Made by a program: the position numbers and the translations under genes | From: Gerris lacustris | Lineage: Eukaryota; Arthropoda; Insecta; Hemiptera; Gerridae | Direction: 5' to 3' | Assembly: GCA_951217055.1 (NCBI GenBank) | Contig: OX578282.1 | Location: 13,207,877-13,271,876, forward strand | Length of the DNA stretch: 64,000 bases | Part shown: positions 1 to 13,000 of the stretch, one piece after another | How positions within the stretch are numbered: the first letter of the stretch is position 1 | Layout: each line of letters begins with the position of its first letter | The notes under the pieces: generated by a model | Told to the model about the DNA's origin: nothing | Seen by the model: the letters and a program-made list of their open reading frames with translations, nothing else | The model's database searches: none

Positions 1-246
1 ATAATCATTTCTAGACCCTAACGAAACATCATCTGTCAGAAACCATCCTTAACACTCTGCTGTCATCACCACTCCTTCTCTACAGTGCTGACAATTTGCC
101 TTGAATATTAGAGCAATATACTTCTTAAAAGTTGGTCCATAATTTTGTCTGAAACGGATTAAGTTCATCTTTATTTTAGTTAATCCCTTTTATTTTATAC
201 TTTTTCTTATCTTCAATAGGTATCTAGGAATGATAATTAACAAAAC
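1..246. other. AT-rich DNA, nothing recognised
   Basis: No coding sequence, RNA gene or clear repeat edge is visible here. A short minus-strand reading frame at 190-399 is hydrophobic low-complexity translation of the MITE that begins at 247 and is not treated as a gene. Confidence 0.5.
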
Positions 247-681
247 AATATTTATCACCAGTAGGGAGAAAAAGTTATGATTTTGAATTTGTTTAGAGGG
301 ACTAAAGTAAGTCTTTTCATCCCTGAACTCAAAAAGTAGGGAGAAAAAGTAAAAGTTGGGCGAAAAAGTAAAGTAGGGCAAAAAAGTAAAGATTGCCACT
401 TAATTATTTTATAAATAGTAGAAAATTAATAGCTAATTTAATGAAGTTGTTGATATCAGGTTGGCATCACTGCTTTTTAGACTATTTGTATCTTTGTTTA
501 TAACCTGCATCTAAATAACCTTCTATTTGAGTTTAATTCCAATTCTTATTTGTTTTTAATGTTGAATCTCTTATATCTGCTATTAAAAGTGCTAATAATT
601 ATCGTTATTTATTAAAATAATAAATTAAAACTGTGCAATGGACGAAAATGTGTATTTCCTTCCTACTGGAGATAAAATATT
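247..681 (-). mobile_element. MITE-like element, family M4 (copy 1)
   Basis: This roughly 435-bp repeat is bounded by short inverted ends: AATATTTATCACCAGTAGGG at 247-266 and its approximate complement at 662-681. The whole stretch recurs in the opposite orientation at 12371-12820. Shared internal landmarks are pyrimidine/purine blocks with GTAGGG(C/A)RAAAAAGTAAA repeats and a TTATTTATTAAAATAATAAA segment. It has no transposase and is a non-autonomous DNA element by structure. The superfamily is unknown because no TSD is clear. Confidence 0.65.
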
Positions 682-1109
682 GTATGTACGTGTAAAGAGT
701 CAAATGGGACCATGGTTCCTTTGGCTTCGCCTCAAGAACCAACTTTTTCGCTCAGGGAATATTGGCTTCATTTACTCCCCAGGTGCATAAACAACTATTT
801 TTTAATTCGTATTTTTAATTTTTTGCTATATTTCGCCCATACCTGGGAATCTTCAGCTCTTGAGCAACAATAATCAATAAATTATATTTATAAATCCCTT
901 TTGTTGTCTAATGGGGCTTATGAAGATGTGAGGAGTAGACGGAATGTTTTAAGTCAATTCTCGAACTTCTTTACGCCTATAGCATGTTATGGCTATGTTA
1001 TCAAACCTATCCATTCAAGAAAGCTTCAAGTTAAGATGACATCACTCAACAATTACTTAAAGCTTTATAATTTAAGGTATACAATGCCATTTTTCGGTAA
1101 AAATTAGCT
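682..1109. other. Flank related to M4 neighbourhood; no gene
   Basis: The first 100 bases (GGGACCATGGTTCC block, then a GCTTCGCCTCAAG block) match in inverted orientation the DNA next to the other M4 copy at 12180-12370, so the repeated unit is larger than the M4 core. The rest is AT-rich with no recognised feature. Confidence 0.45.
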
Positions 1110-1640
1110 ATCAAGATGGAAACACGCTAAGATGCTACCAAAACCAGGAAAATTACAAAAGACCTCAACAATTATAATTGACCCATCAGTTTATTGCCCT
1201 ATTTTCGAAATTTTTGAAAGATTGCTATTGTCTAAGTTTCCACAAAAATTAAATCATCTGCTCCCTAATAGCCAATTTGGCTTTCATAGCGGTCATTCGT
1301 ATCCTCAACAGTTGCAGAGAGTTGTGGAAACCGTCGTAGAGGCTTACTAAAAAAAACAAATCGGCCTGGGTATCTTCTTGGATCCAGAAAATGCATTCGT
1401 TAAAGTTTGGTACTTTGGAATTCTCTACAGGGTAAACTATACTTGAGGACACCTATTATAGATTTCTTCAATCATAGGTCTTAGTACGAACTTTTAGCAT
1501 ATCATACGAAGGTGCTATGGGTTGTAGTTATTCAGCAAATGGGGTTTGGCATACATCAAGGAAGCGTATTAGGTTCCTTTTTATACTTGGTGTACTACTT
1601 TGATTATCCAACTTCTGATCATTAATTTTTAGATAAAACT
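1110..1640 (+). pseudogene. Non-LTR retrotransposon (LINE) reverse transcriptase, decayed fragment
   Basis: Several blocks of the jockey/CR1/I-type reverse transcriptase are readable on the plus strand. First comes W-K-x-A-K-M-L-P-K-P-G-K around 1115-1150. Next is an FE-rich segment (IFEIFERLLLSKF, about 1200-1240), then the NSQFGF block with a following H and QL (1267-1315). After a stop codon at 1348 and frameshifts come KVW-F-GI (about 1400) and a QGSVLGS-x-LYLVY-like block (about 1555-1600). These correspond to RT domains 0 to about 5, in order. The catalytic YADD block is not visible. Multiple stops make it a dead relic. The clade is not assigned. Confidence 0.7.
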
Positions 1641-3094
1641 GAATTAGGCAATAGCTTAGCTAACTTTTTAGTTATGAATTATTTATGATTTTTTGTTAAT
1701 GTTATAAGTTTTTACCAGGTGTATATGACCTTAGTAGTCCGACTCCTAGAATTTTATTAAATAAATATTGTGTGAAGTATAAAATATTGGGTTACTCCAT
1801 ATCACAGACATATGCATTCTTGACTGACAAATACTGAATTATCTTGTACAAATTTATGAATGGATACAAATGCATACCAAGTGAAGGATAAAAGTATAAA
1901 TTCTATGAAATATTACTCTAGTTTGGATATATCCCTCAGTTGTGTATATACTTAATATAATGGAAAAACCCTTAATACAATTTTTTCCTGATATGTTTAT
2001 CCAGTGTGACAGTAAAACGCTTAGGGAAGCGTGTATCTCTAATACCCATATAGACAGAAGCATGAGGGTTTGAAAAGGGTTGGGGGATTGGCTTGGAATC
2101 GGTTTCGGTTGGTAGGTAAAGCTATTGGAGAGTTAGGATCTCAGGTGTGTTGAGAAGGAAGAGAAGAGGCCTACCTTTTAACCACTGATTACCCATGAAA
2201 TACCCTCGTGCAGCTACCCTCGACTAGACCGCTGACTGACACCTTAACCACCCTCTTTAAATTTAGACCCCATAAAGTCTTTCTAAAACCCTGTCTTTTA
2301 CACCCTTGTTCCATTTACAATGGATAGCAACTAAAATAAGGGAGAAGTTCTTACCGAGGCAGTTCATTTCAAAATCCTCCCAAACCTCTTCAATCGTTGT
2401 AGGCCGACAGAGAATCCAAACTCTCAAGATAAATTTTAAACTATCCCCGTGGGGGTTTTCACCGATGAATAAACCACTAAAAGCAATCGAGAGGAAGAGG
2501 GGTGATTTGAACCTACAAGCGTAATTTTTGGATTTAAATGTTGGAATGAAAAAGGACTTGGAACCAGGAAAAGCGAAAATGCAAATTTTACTCTCTCTCT
2601 TGATTTTATCCTTGCAAATTTAGGGAAACATTTTGTAAAACAGAAAATACAAAGGCGGATTAATCATTGGGAACAATAGTGTTTAAGCATATGGAACAAA
2701 ACGCCTGTTAAACCTAGCATTATTACAATTTTTCTCCTTTAATATGCGAAATTGAATGAGATTTTTTCGGAGGTATTACAAAAATTTGAATTATAGGATG
2801 AAAAACTCAATAAATCACAAATAAAAATATATTAAATGTATATCGAACGTTTAAATTGTTTTGAGCATTTGTAAATTAATAATATGACCAAGTTTACATT
2901 AAAAATAGAATTGCTAGAAAAATGATGTAAATACTATTCTAGTAACAATATATAAAAAAAGAAAAAAAAATGTCTACTTACGACAAGTGGCTAAGATTAA
3001 TCTGAAATTTGTTAAACAGGAAGAAAACATTTCTGTACCGATTCCAAGACAAAATAAACAAATGATAATATTTTTCACACTAACAATCACATGA
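1641..3094. other. Gene-free interval with a moderately GC-richer patch
   Basis: Mostly AT-rich unique-looking DNA. The patch at about 2080-2530 is less AT-rich and ends with a pol III B-box-like string on the minus strand (GGTTCAAATCACC near 2500), but no A box is visible at a suitable distance, so no tRNA or SINE is called. Short ORFs in the patch resemble no family I know. Confidence 0.4.
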
Positions 3095-3104
3095 ATATAT
3101 ATAT

Positions 3105-3177
<73 letters not shown>

Positions 3178-3190
3178 ATTATTATTATTT
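3095..3190. repeat. (TA)n microsatellite followed by (ATT)n
   Basis: A near-perfect alternating AT run continues directly into about six ATT units at 3171-3190. Confidence 0.97.
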
Positions 3191-3654
3191 ATATTTTACT
3201 TAATTAGCCCAGTAAAGCGAAAAGAGGGAATAATATGGAAAACATCCAATAAAACTGAATTTTGCTCGCACCTTTATTATAAGTATTATAATAAGTAAGG
3301 TGTGAATTGTAAAGGGCCATTTCGGTATCATGCTGATTCTATTATAGATCAAGGCCTAGATAAAAGAAAACTAGGTTTTTCTAAGAATATCTCAGTTAAA
3401 AATTAAAAAAAAAACAATGCTTTTCTTATATACTTTCGGAGAAGGTAAGGAGAAGTAAAAAGGTTTTTATGTAAATCGGTCTCTTAAAGTCTGACTGAAT
3501 ACTAATTTTGAAACCCTCAAAATACTTTATTAAGGGTTTAGTATACGCCAAAATTGCAACTCTAACAAAAGCGAGAATATTATCCTAGAAATAATATTCG
3601 GGACGTATAATCACTAAAAACTTAAAAAATAAAAAGATAGAGCCTCTCAAATTA
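3191..3654. other. AT-rich DNA, nothing recognised
   Basis: No reading frame, repeat boundary or RNA gene could be supported. Confidence 0.5.
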
Positions 3655-4097
3655 GTAGTAGTAGTAGTAGTAGTAGTAGTCTAGTACTTCCTACTAGAAC
3701 CACTTGTTCAAACCTTGCAATTAGGCCATCACTTAGGCCCTTTTTACGCCCTACTAGAACGGTTAGGACGAACCACTTGTTCGAACCTTGCAATTAGGCC
3801 ATCACTTAGGCCCTTTTTACGCCCCGTGGAGGAGAGTTCCAGTTACTTCACACATCATACATTTGTACATTGTACCGCCGAAGCGAGTAGGGTGTGGTCA
3901 TTAGTAAGCTATATAAGCGTGCGTCAAAGCGTGGGGTAATAGTCCCCATAAAGGGTGTCCCTCACCCTCCACCGTCCGCGATTCATTGATGCAATTCAGA
4001 GTATCATGGCACGGGATCGAACCCACGACCTCGAGTTGCCACGACTAATCAATAGCTGAGCGAGTGCCTTAAGACGCTCGGCTACCCTGGCTCCCTG
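3655..4097 (-). mobile_element. tRNA-derived SINE, family S1 (copy 1)
   Basis: Read on the minus strand, the element starts at about 4097 with a tRNA-like head. It has an A-box-like TAGCCGAGCG followed by TTAAGG near 4060-4080, and a strong B box GGTTCGATCCC near 4015-4025. A roughly 300-bp tRNA-unrelated body follows, and the element ends in a (CTA)n tail at 3655-3681. The D-arm resembles Leu/Ser-type tRNA. The body carries an internal direct duplication of about 70 bp (3690-3757 and 3758-3825). A second copy at 17265-19838 is split by an LTR retrotransposon. Pol III transcription is expected for the family but not demonstrated. Confidence 0.82.
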
Positions 4098-4309
4098 ACT
4101 CTCAAATGAAGTTAGTTTGCAAAAATTTAGCTTTTCGGAAGTTAATTTTTGGAATAAATTTTGAAATGTTATATTACTTGGTTTTTGCTTAAGCTTAAAA
4201 GCTTTATATGGGCTCAGAAGATAAATATAGTAATGAAACCGATAGAAGTAATTTGAAGACCAGAAAGAGAAGTATTATTGATGTTTAAAATTTCATTCGC
4301 TTCAGCATG
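4098..4309. other. AT-rich spacer
   Basis: No feature recognised between the SINE head and the next inverted-repeat element. Confidence 0.5.
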
Positions 4310-4852
4310 TCGACGGCTTGGAAGAAGACTGTCACAAAACCGTGTTTTCAAATTTTACAGGAGAAGCAAAAGAAAAAAGTGACTATTTTTGATGTCGAAT
4401 TTATTGACCTTATGGTTGTTGGATTTGCTTTATATTATAATAACTTCTTCTATATACTTCAGAAAACCTAGCCATACTACTACTTTTTACATATTAAGCT
4501 CAGTGCTTAATTTTTAGGCAATTTTTCAATTAAAATCAGTACTTGTGACGATATTCCATAAAAAAGAGTAAGCAAATTGCATATTAGTACATAAGGGTTT
4601 ATAATAATTTGGTAAAACATTTTACAAATTAACATCATTTATATACTAAAATTAAAAGTACAAAAATCAAAATCATACATAAACTATATAACATGTCTAA
4701 TAAAACGAGATTCTATTCAGTCTTTGTCTTTAGTTAGTAAATTCAGTGTTGAAATAAATAGGAACTGTAAGTGACAAGGTATTGCATTTAGACAAGTAAC
4801 TTATTTTTAAATGTTCTTTTGTTTCATATAATTCTTCTTAAATAAATAAAGA

Positions 4853-4993
4853 CAAAAATAATAATACTGAAAATCAATTGACTTAGGTTCTTAGTCTATA
4901 TAAAAATAATAATACTGAATCAATTGACTTAGGTTCTTAGTCTACATAAAAATAATAATACTGAAAATCAATTGACTTAGGTTCTTAGTCTAT
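4853..4993. repeat. Three tandem copies of a ~47-bp unit
   Basis: The unit begins AAAAATAATAATACTGA, continues with CAATTGACTTAGG and ends TTCTTAGTCTA. Three consecutive copies differ only by a 3-base deletion and single substitutions. Confidence 0.9.
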
Positions 4994-5518
4994 ACTAGTG
5001 CCCATAAAAATAATATCACTTTTCCATATTTATATATTAATGACATTTAGATTTTCCAAATTACCTTGGACTCTATGGCACACAATCTTTTAAGTTGTTA
5101 CACATTAAAAATAAAGATAGAAATAGGAAAATATAAATACTGATTTCTATAATTTATTCAAATATTGATTGAATAAAATAAAATGAGATCATAAAATGTC
5201 ATGACAATGAAAAGTAAAAACAGTCAAATTGAAATAAGTTGATACACAAATAAAACATTTAAAAAAATAAAAACAGTTTTGAGTCTTCATTAAGGAATCG
5301 ATAAATAATTATACAATCATTGCTGCAATAAACATTCAAATGCATAAGCAGTTTATCATGCATAGGTATTGTACGCTATGCTTGTATTTTTCTTACTTAT
5401 TAAAAAAAATAGATATAGTATAAAACATAATATCAGGTAGGTATAAAAAGTTAAAAAAAGAAAGAAAAAATATTATGATGATTAAAATTCAAACACAAAT
5501 AAAACAAGTTATAAATTT

Positions 5519-5758
5519 TTATGTTTTCATAAAATGAAGGAATATTTTTTTTTTACTTATAAATTTAACTAAAGCGTCCTTTTTTACCATTGAGTCCAGT
5601 TTTCGTTTATAAGGTGATGTTAGTTTAACCTTTTTTATTTCGGTTGATTTCCATCTAGCTGCTAAACTTTTGTCTTCCAAACAACTTAAATTGATAATAA
5701 CATCACCTTCACAAGGCCTGGAGTCCAGGTATCCCACGGAACAATCTACTGCCTCCAA
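5519..5758 (-). CDS. Unrecognised exon-like ORF inside the TIR element
   Basis: This 79-codon minus-strand frame is open and compositionally different from its surroundings. It has an acidic/cysteine-containing N-terminal half (VDCSVGYLDSRPCEGDV) and a lysine-rich C-terminal half (TEIKKVKLTSPYKRKLD, then KKDALVKFISKKK). The upstream minus-strand sequence ends GGAGGCAG|TAG, so it could be a 3' terminal exon with an acceptor near 5750. The protein family is not recognised. It may be the last exon of a transposase, a captured host exon, or chance. Confidence 0.35.
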   Translation of the reverse strand: MEAVDCSVGYLDSRPCEGDVIINLSCLEDKSLAARWKSTEIKKVKLTSPYKRKLDSMVKKDALVKFISKKKIFLHFMKT

Positions 5759-6594
5759 TTAATAGACTAGATTAGAGGGTGCTCAACTCCACCCCAATGC
5801 TGATAAGAAAGTTATAATCAAAATAACATACACATGAATGACAATAGTCACTAGTCACCCACGCGACCACTGCAGGGTTAAAACTCCGATTGGTAAATAA
5901 ATATAGGGAATACGACGGAGAACACATAGATAATAAGTAGTAGGGTTAACGATTTCGTGAATGACGAAAGGTTACTAATCTACGGTTGACAATTCTAAAA
6001 CATAATTGTTATAAAATTATATTTATTAATTTAAATAAAGCTTTATTTTAGTGGAAAACTGTTATAAAATAATAATATTGTTACAAAATGATATAGATGT
6101 AGATAACATTGTATGCAAGAGGGTCACTTTTTTAAAAAATAATTGTTTTAAAAAAATAAAAAAATAATTGTTTTGATCAAAATTGTCATAATATCGCACG
6201 TATGACGTTTTGATCAATTCATTTAATAAATATTTTATGGGTTAAATAGTCATAAAAGCATTTGTGTCGTTATTGAACAAAAATGAGATATAAATGTCTT
6301 CTTACCTTATTATGAAGACTGCAAGAAACACTTTTGTGACAGTTTATTAAAAAAAAATGCGACGTTTCCACTTAGATGCCAAGTTGAACACTGATTTGTT
6401 ACAGTTTAGACCATAATACTAATACAATCCTCTCTAATGTCAGACTGGCATTTCACTCATTCTGGCGTTCTGTGTTTGTACTAGAAATATGACAATATTC
6501 TACATAAAAGTTCTACTCCTTAGGAGTGTTTTGGTACAAAAAAAAGGTTTTCTCAAAAAATCGGTTTTGTGACGGTCTTCTTCCAAGCCGTCGA

Positions 6595-7177
6595 ATGTGT
6601 GCCACAATGCAAGATAATATAGGGTATTCAAATAACTATATAAAATATATATATTATGCATAACTGGCAATAAAATAATATTATAAACAAATAAAATTAC
6701 CTAATACAAAATAAAATAATTACAATAACTTCACTTGAGCTTTCACTCAAATAATCATTCGATAAAAGCATTTATTGAACAAAGCGATCCATTTCATTGA
6801 ATATGCTTGAATGATCAAAAGTACTGCCCAATAAATCTGTAAGCATTGTAATTGCCTATAAAGACATTAGCAGTACTATAATATAAGGCTCAATAAAACA
6901 ATCTGATGTAAAATTTCCATTTGAAATATACAATAAAAATTTAAAAAATAGAGATCTGACATACTTTTTAGTGCTATACTAGACACAAAGAGCCCTGAAT
7001 CCAACTGCAAAGCCCTCCGTATTTCCAGCTATCTACACACTAAAGTACGCCATATTTTCTCTTATTATTTAGTGTACAATTTTTTCCACAAATCTATAGG
7101 CCGACATTTACGGCGGAAGAACTAGATAAGAGAAATGATAATAGAACCTCATTATTTGGCATCATATACAATCTTTA
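6595..7177. other. AT-rich DNA, nothing recognised
   Basis: No coding, RNA or repeat structure could be supported beyond AT-rich simple sequence. Confidence 0.5.
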
Positions 7178-8340
<1,163 letters not shown>

Positions 8341-8559
8341 ATTTTTAAAATATATTGATAGAATCCAAACTATGATTTGGAGAGTATTATATTCTTAATA
8401 ATGGAATTAATGATGTGTAATATAGTCCTGATTTTATTCCTAGAAGGCTTTGAAAACAAAACTATTTAGGAATTTAATTTAATTGCTAGGTCTACATGAT
8501 TATAGGAAACACAGCCACTAATACCTAGCATGAGCCCCGCGCGGAGCGCGGTGTGAAAG

Positions 8560-8560
<1 letters not shown>
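8341..8560. repeat. Dispersed repeat R6 (copy 1)
   Basis: Similar in order and spacing to 38640-38825: shared TATTCTTARTAATG, AGTCCTGATTTTATTC, GGCTTTGRAAA, a GATWATAGGAAA block followed by AGCCACT, and a terminal GAGCGYGGWGTGAAGC-like block. In this copy the end is a GC-rich short palindrome (CCCCGCGCGGAGCGCGG) directly abutting the next (TA)n tract. Confidence 0.6.

Positions 8561-8639
<79 letters not shown>
8561..8639. repeat. (TA)n microsatellite
   Basis: An uninterrupted alternating AT run of almost 80 bp. [10 protein letters not shown] ORFs across it on both strands are artefacts. Confidence 0.98.
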
Positions 8640-8645
<6 letters not shown>

Positions 8646-11600
8646 GAAGCGAGATATATATACTTGTGTGTGTGTGGTATTATAAATACAAAAAAAAAAA
8701 AATATAGTGACAACAGGCTTTTATATTGCAAAATATTTTTAATAGCTAGAGGGAGGAAAGACAAAAGAAAAGTAAAGTATTTCTCTTAAAAAATGTAAAG
8801 GAAAAAACTTTTTTAAATCGATTTTTTACAGTTAAAACTTTTATGCTTGCTCTTTTTGTGTACGAGGAAGATATAACGATAAGTAAAAGAAACATAGCAA
8901 CCAAAATTAATGGACATTCACCCCCAGGGTTTAAAAACAAAAAAAATCATTTGCTTTTTTAAAAAAGTGACAAAAGAGAATAAAAAGAATAAGGAAACAA
9001 CGGTAACAGCTAAACAATAAAAACCAAAACATTTTACTGGCCTGAAAATTTACCAAAATTATTTTATAATTTGAATTTTCTTTTCGGTAAAGTTATTATT
9101 AAAGTACCGTTAAAGGTAAACGCTGTTAGACTATCTGTTAAACTTATTTAGAATTATGTAGGAATATTTTTTTTTTTTTTTTGTTCTTTAATTGTTTTTA
9201 TTTTAATAAATTCAATTTGAATACAAGGAAGGGTATTAACAACAATATAAATTGTTAGTTGACTACATTTTGGCCTTATTAATTAAATATGCTCTTTAGG
9301 TCCATTATTTTGACATTTTTAATGATAATTTTGATTCACATACAATAAAGAGACAGTAACAAATAATGTTATTCAGAAAATTGAACGTTAGCAGTGTTAA
9401 TCCAAGCAAATATAAAATCAGCTCTAGACGTTCAATTTTATTGCACTATAACATTGACTTTAATTATATCAATATTGTTTAAGTTCCCGCCTTTGTAGTG
9501 TTGAGCTACATAAAAATGTTAATACTTCTATATTGATTTCCTCGCACTTTATTTTCTCGATTCAAGAGTTTGTACTAAACTCTATCATAAATATTAAAGT
9601 GAACTTATTTTACGTAATTTCAGGACAAATTTTGAATCTTAATAGAGTATTTATTGATTTTATGAAAATGAATTACACCAATTCTTTTTACCCATTGGCA
9701 GCTAATTAACAATTTGATTGAGCGCAAATAACAGCTTTGTACATTAATGCTGATCATATGAATTGCGTATAATGCCTAGACCAAGATAAGAACTAGAATG
9801 AAATGACTAATTTTCTCTATTTCATGGAGAATCATTGAATCATGAATGTGTTTAGGCATTGAATTCAGATATTGACATTTCAATGCTTTTCCATAAAGTG
9901 GAGAAAACAAGTATACATTTGTGTAATTGATACAGTAGATGAAATTTATGGTGCGAAATTATGAAGCATTAATCCAATTTGATCACCATTTGGTCCGCTA
10001 GGAGCTCTGATATCATTTTATGTCAACTTTAGAACTTCTATCGGCGAAATTTAATACTACAATAAATATAAGTGAAAACTAATCTACCTCCTATTATATT
10101 TTAACTTGCTGGTGCAATATTTATGAGCGTCACATTTGCATGACGTTTATTAAAACTTCAACCCACCTTTCGTCAAAATATTTTTCAAATAAATGAAAAC
10201 CTATTGCCCTCCTTAAAAGTTTCACATTTTTAATTTTTTACAAAAAATAATGTATTGAAAAACGTATGCGGTCAGGCAGGATTATGTAAGACGTCGAATG
10301 AATGAATGAATGAACCATTTATTAATCTACAATATTTTTTTTACAACAATTATTACTCTTCTATTTTTGACATTAGATTATATCAGCCAAGGCTGTGGTT
10401 GGTTAGAGTTCACATGCATTATTGTTTCTTCTTAATTTCTTTTTTTCTTATTATTTAAAATTTATTTATTGTTATGTATTTATTTTATTTTTGTAATTTA
10501 TATATACATACACATCAATTCAGACACATTAATATTATACACACTTTAATATTATATTTGCAATTATTTCTGTAAGTTAATAATACATAATTATCCTATT
10601 AGGAGTGTATGTATAAATTGCATGCATAAACATTTCACTTTACCATTTTTCTAACATATCATGCAAGAGTAATAAATAAAATCATAAAATTTACAAGAAA
10701 AATAGATAATTTGTTTAGAACCACAATTCAGTAATAAATAACATAAATATCTGTACATGATAATACCATACTTTGCATGCATATAAAATATCCTTAGCTA
10801 TTTTTCTAACAGATCATACACGATTAATAAAAATTTACAAGCAAAATACATAATTTGTATAGTAGTAAAATAATTTAATACTAAATAACTTAACTATCTG
10901 AAGAATCTATCTTCTATTAATTTATTTTTTGTTATGTATTATTATTATTGTATTGCTATTTTATTATTATTTTATTTAATTACTATTTATTTTTGTTTTT
11001 TATACCATTATATTATTTTACTTGTTGCTTTTTATCAATTTTACTAAATTATGTAAGACGTTGCTTTGACTTAATTGAACACCATATTATTTTTAGTTTA
11101 GTCGAAAAACTCCATTCACATCTTAGTCATTCGTCACAAATATTTATGCTAGTTTACATTTTCACCAGAGCTTTTCAACATTAGGGATTTTAGGGTTAAA
11201 GTGACCTTAAAATGCAAGATGAGAAATTTATTTGCTTTAGAACTTTTGTTTAAGAGCTTTTGTTAAAGTTTGCAGTTCTTGTATAAGTTATTTAGGATGA
11301 ATGCATGTTTCATATTAGACAAAAGTAAACTTTACAGTTTGCTTTTGAATTTTATTTCAAGACGCTTTACATTCCTTCAAAAAAATTATTTATAAATCTT
11401 ATGTGTTGAAAGTAAAATGCATTTTAACTCAAAACAATGAATAATAGTGTAACTTATTTAGCCAATATATTGCTTTCAGGGATTTTTCCACTATTTTTGT
11501 CGTATAAGAGAGGTATAGCAAGAGGCAAGTGAGGTAGAACGATGGTGTATGATACACGACCGAGCCAGTGTAAGGAGACAGTGACAGATTGATGTTCTAC

Positions 11601-12174
11601 AGTAATATAGACCTACCCCTAACCCCTGTATAGTAACCCTAACTCACTTCTACAATATACCTTATAGTCAACCCCTCCAAACCGTACAGCTCTCATATAT
11701 TTGATTTAGGACATCTAGCCTCCATTAGTTATCAACTACTCATACTAACCTGAAGGTTTAATAGAGTGCTATCTTAACACCATAATAGTTCCTGGAAACT
11801 GCGGTCTTCTGTGATTAACATTATTAACATCAAAAGCTTTCAGCTCCGGAAAGGTATATTTAGATAGTCAAGAAGACTATGATGTAACTAGAGATGTTGT
11901 TAAGGTGATAACGAGAGAACCTGACAAAAAACTGCATAAAATAATATAGGTGTAGTAACACGATTGTCGATAATTTAATGTGAAACAAATCAGAATAGCA
12001 TTCATAAAAATATTGGTGGGTCTATAAACAAAATTGAACATTAAAAACTTTAATTGAAAATTAAATACTTCATACACATACTGTCACCTTGATCTTTGAC
12101 TAGCTAGGTCACAATGGGATGGGTCAGAAAAGGTAAATGGAATTGACGAAATTATAACTAAAATAGTTATTTAT
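8640..12174. other. AT-rich gene-free DNA with a local ~150-bp tandem duplication
   Basis: No gene is recognised in this 3.5-kb interval. At 10645-10760 and 10800-10905 the same order of blocks recurs (TTTTTCTAACA, ATCATR, TTACAAGMAAAATA, ATAATTTGT, AATACTAAATAAC-like), indicating a diverged tandem duplication. (GAAT)4 lies at about 10298-10313. The patch at 11500-11740 is less AT-rich but has no recognisable content. Confidence 0.5.
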
Positions 12175-12370
12175 GCACCTAGGGAGTAAAGTCAGCCATT
12201 ATTCCCTGAGCGGAAAAGTTTGTTCTTGAGGTGAAGCCGAAGGAACCATGGTTCCTAAATCCCGAGGCGAAGCCGAGGGAATTTGACTCGTTAATTCCCG
12301 AGGCGCAGCCGAGGAAATAACTCTAATTATCGCGAGGGGAATAATGGCACTTTACTCACGAGGTACATAC
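12175..12370. repeat. GC-rich short palindromic repeats beside M4
   Basis: Two tandem blocks of the form CCCGAGGCGMAGCCGAGG occur at about 12262-12315, preceded by a related GAGGTGAAGCCGAAGG at 12230. A degenerate CGCGAGGGGAATAATGG follows near 12333. They stand out from the AT-rich background. The block is partly conserved in inverted orientation next to the other M4 copy (near 720-745). Confidence 0.6.
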
Positions 12371-12820
12371 AATATTTTATCTCCAGTAGGAAGTAAATAC
12401 ACATTTTCGTCCATTGCACAGTTTTTATTTATTATTTTAATAAATAATAACAATAATTATTAGCACTTTTAATAGCAGATATAAGAGATTCAATATTAAA
12501 AACAAATAAGAATCGGAATTAAACTCAAATAGAAGGTTATTTAGATGCAGGTTATAAACAATGAATCAATGATAAACATGGTCAAAAAAGCGCAGTGCCG
12601 CCAACCTGATTTCAACAACTTCATTACATTTGCCATTCATTTTCTACTATTTATAAAATAATTAAGTTGCAATCTTTACTTTTTTGCCCTACTTTACTTT
12701 TTCGCCCTACTTTTACTTTTTCTCCCTACTTTTTGAGTTCAGGGATGAAAAGACCTGTTTTGGGCCCTCTAAACTAATTTAAAATCATAACTTTTTTTCC
12801 CTACTGGAGATAAAATACTT
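12371..12820 (+). mobile_element. MITE-like element, family M4 (copy 2)
   Basis: Inverted ends AATATTTTATCTCCAGTAGG (12371-12390) and CTACTGGAGATAAAATACTT (12801-12820) bracket about 450 bp. The same ordered sequence occurs inverted at 247-681. No coding capacity is present. This is the better preserved copy for defining the family. Confidence 0.7.
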
Positions 12821-12835
12821 ATTTTAAAGAAAAAA

Positions 12836-13000
12836 CGAGTGACGATAACTTGAGTAAATGTCTACCGATTTTGATGAAATTTGGTAAACATGTTCATTTT
12901 ACCAATACCCAGGACAACGTTATACGTTGGACAACGTTATCCGTCCAAGCATTCACGCGCAACGCTCGCGTAAACGTGAACTTCAAATTTTAAATTGAAA
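12836..13000 (-). repeat. Dispersed repeat R3, partial 3' copy
   Basis: In reverse orientation this matches the 3' part of the R3 copies at 27430-27590 and 32910-33050. Shared blocks are the GCGAGCGTTGCGCGTGAA type, GATAACGTT, GGTAAAATGAACATG and CTCAAGTTATCGTCA. Confidence 0.7.

Larger units (their letters stand above)
4310..6594. mobile_element. 2.3-kb terminal-inverted-repeat element
   Basis: The ends form inverted repeats of about 30 bp: TCGACGGCTTGGAAGAAGAC at 4310-4329 continues with TGTCACAAAACCG, and the complement lies at 6560-6594 with one transition. Both flanks show ATG next to the TIR, which may be a 3-bp TSD but is too short to be decisive. The interior is AT-rich, with a triple tandem repeat at 4853-4993 and one exon-like minus-strand ORF at 5519-5758. 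No recognisable transposase is present, so it is probably a non-autonomous or decayed DNA transposon of unknown superfamily. Confidence 0.65.

Noticed and set aside
2490..2525. tRNA or SINE at a B-box-like GGTTCAAATCACC
   Set aside because: No A box at the right distance and no repeat partner in the window.
8525..8789. Open frames reading (IY)n at this and the other (TA)n tracts
   Set aside because: They are six-frame artefacts of microsatellites with no other coding signal.
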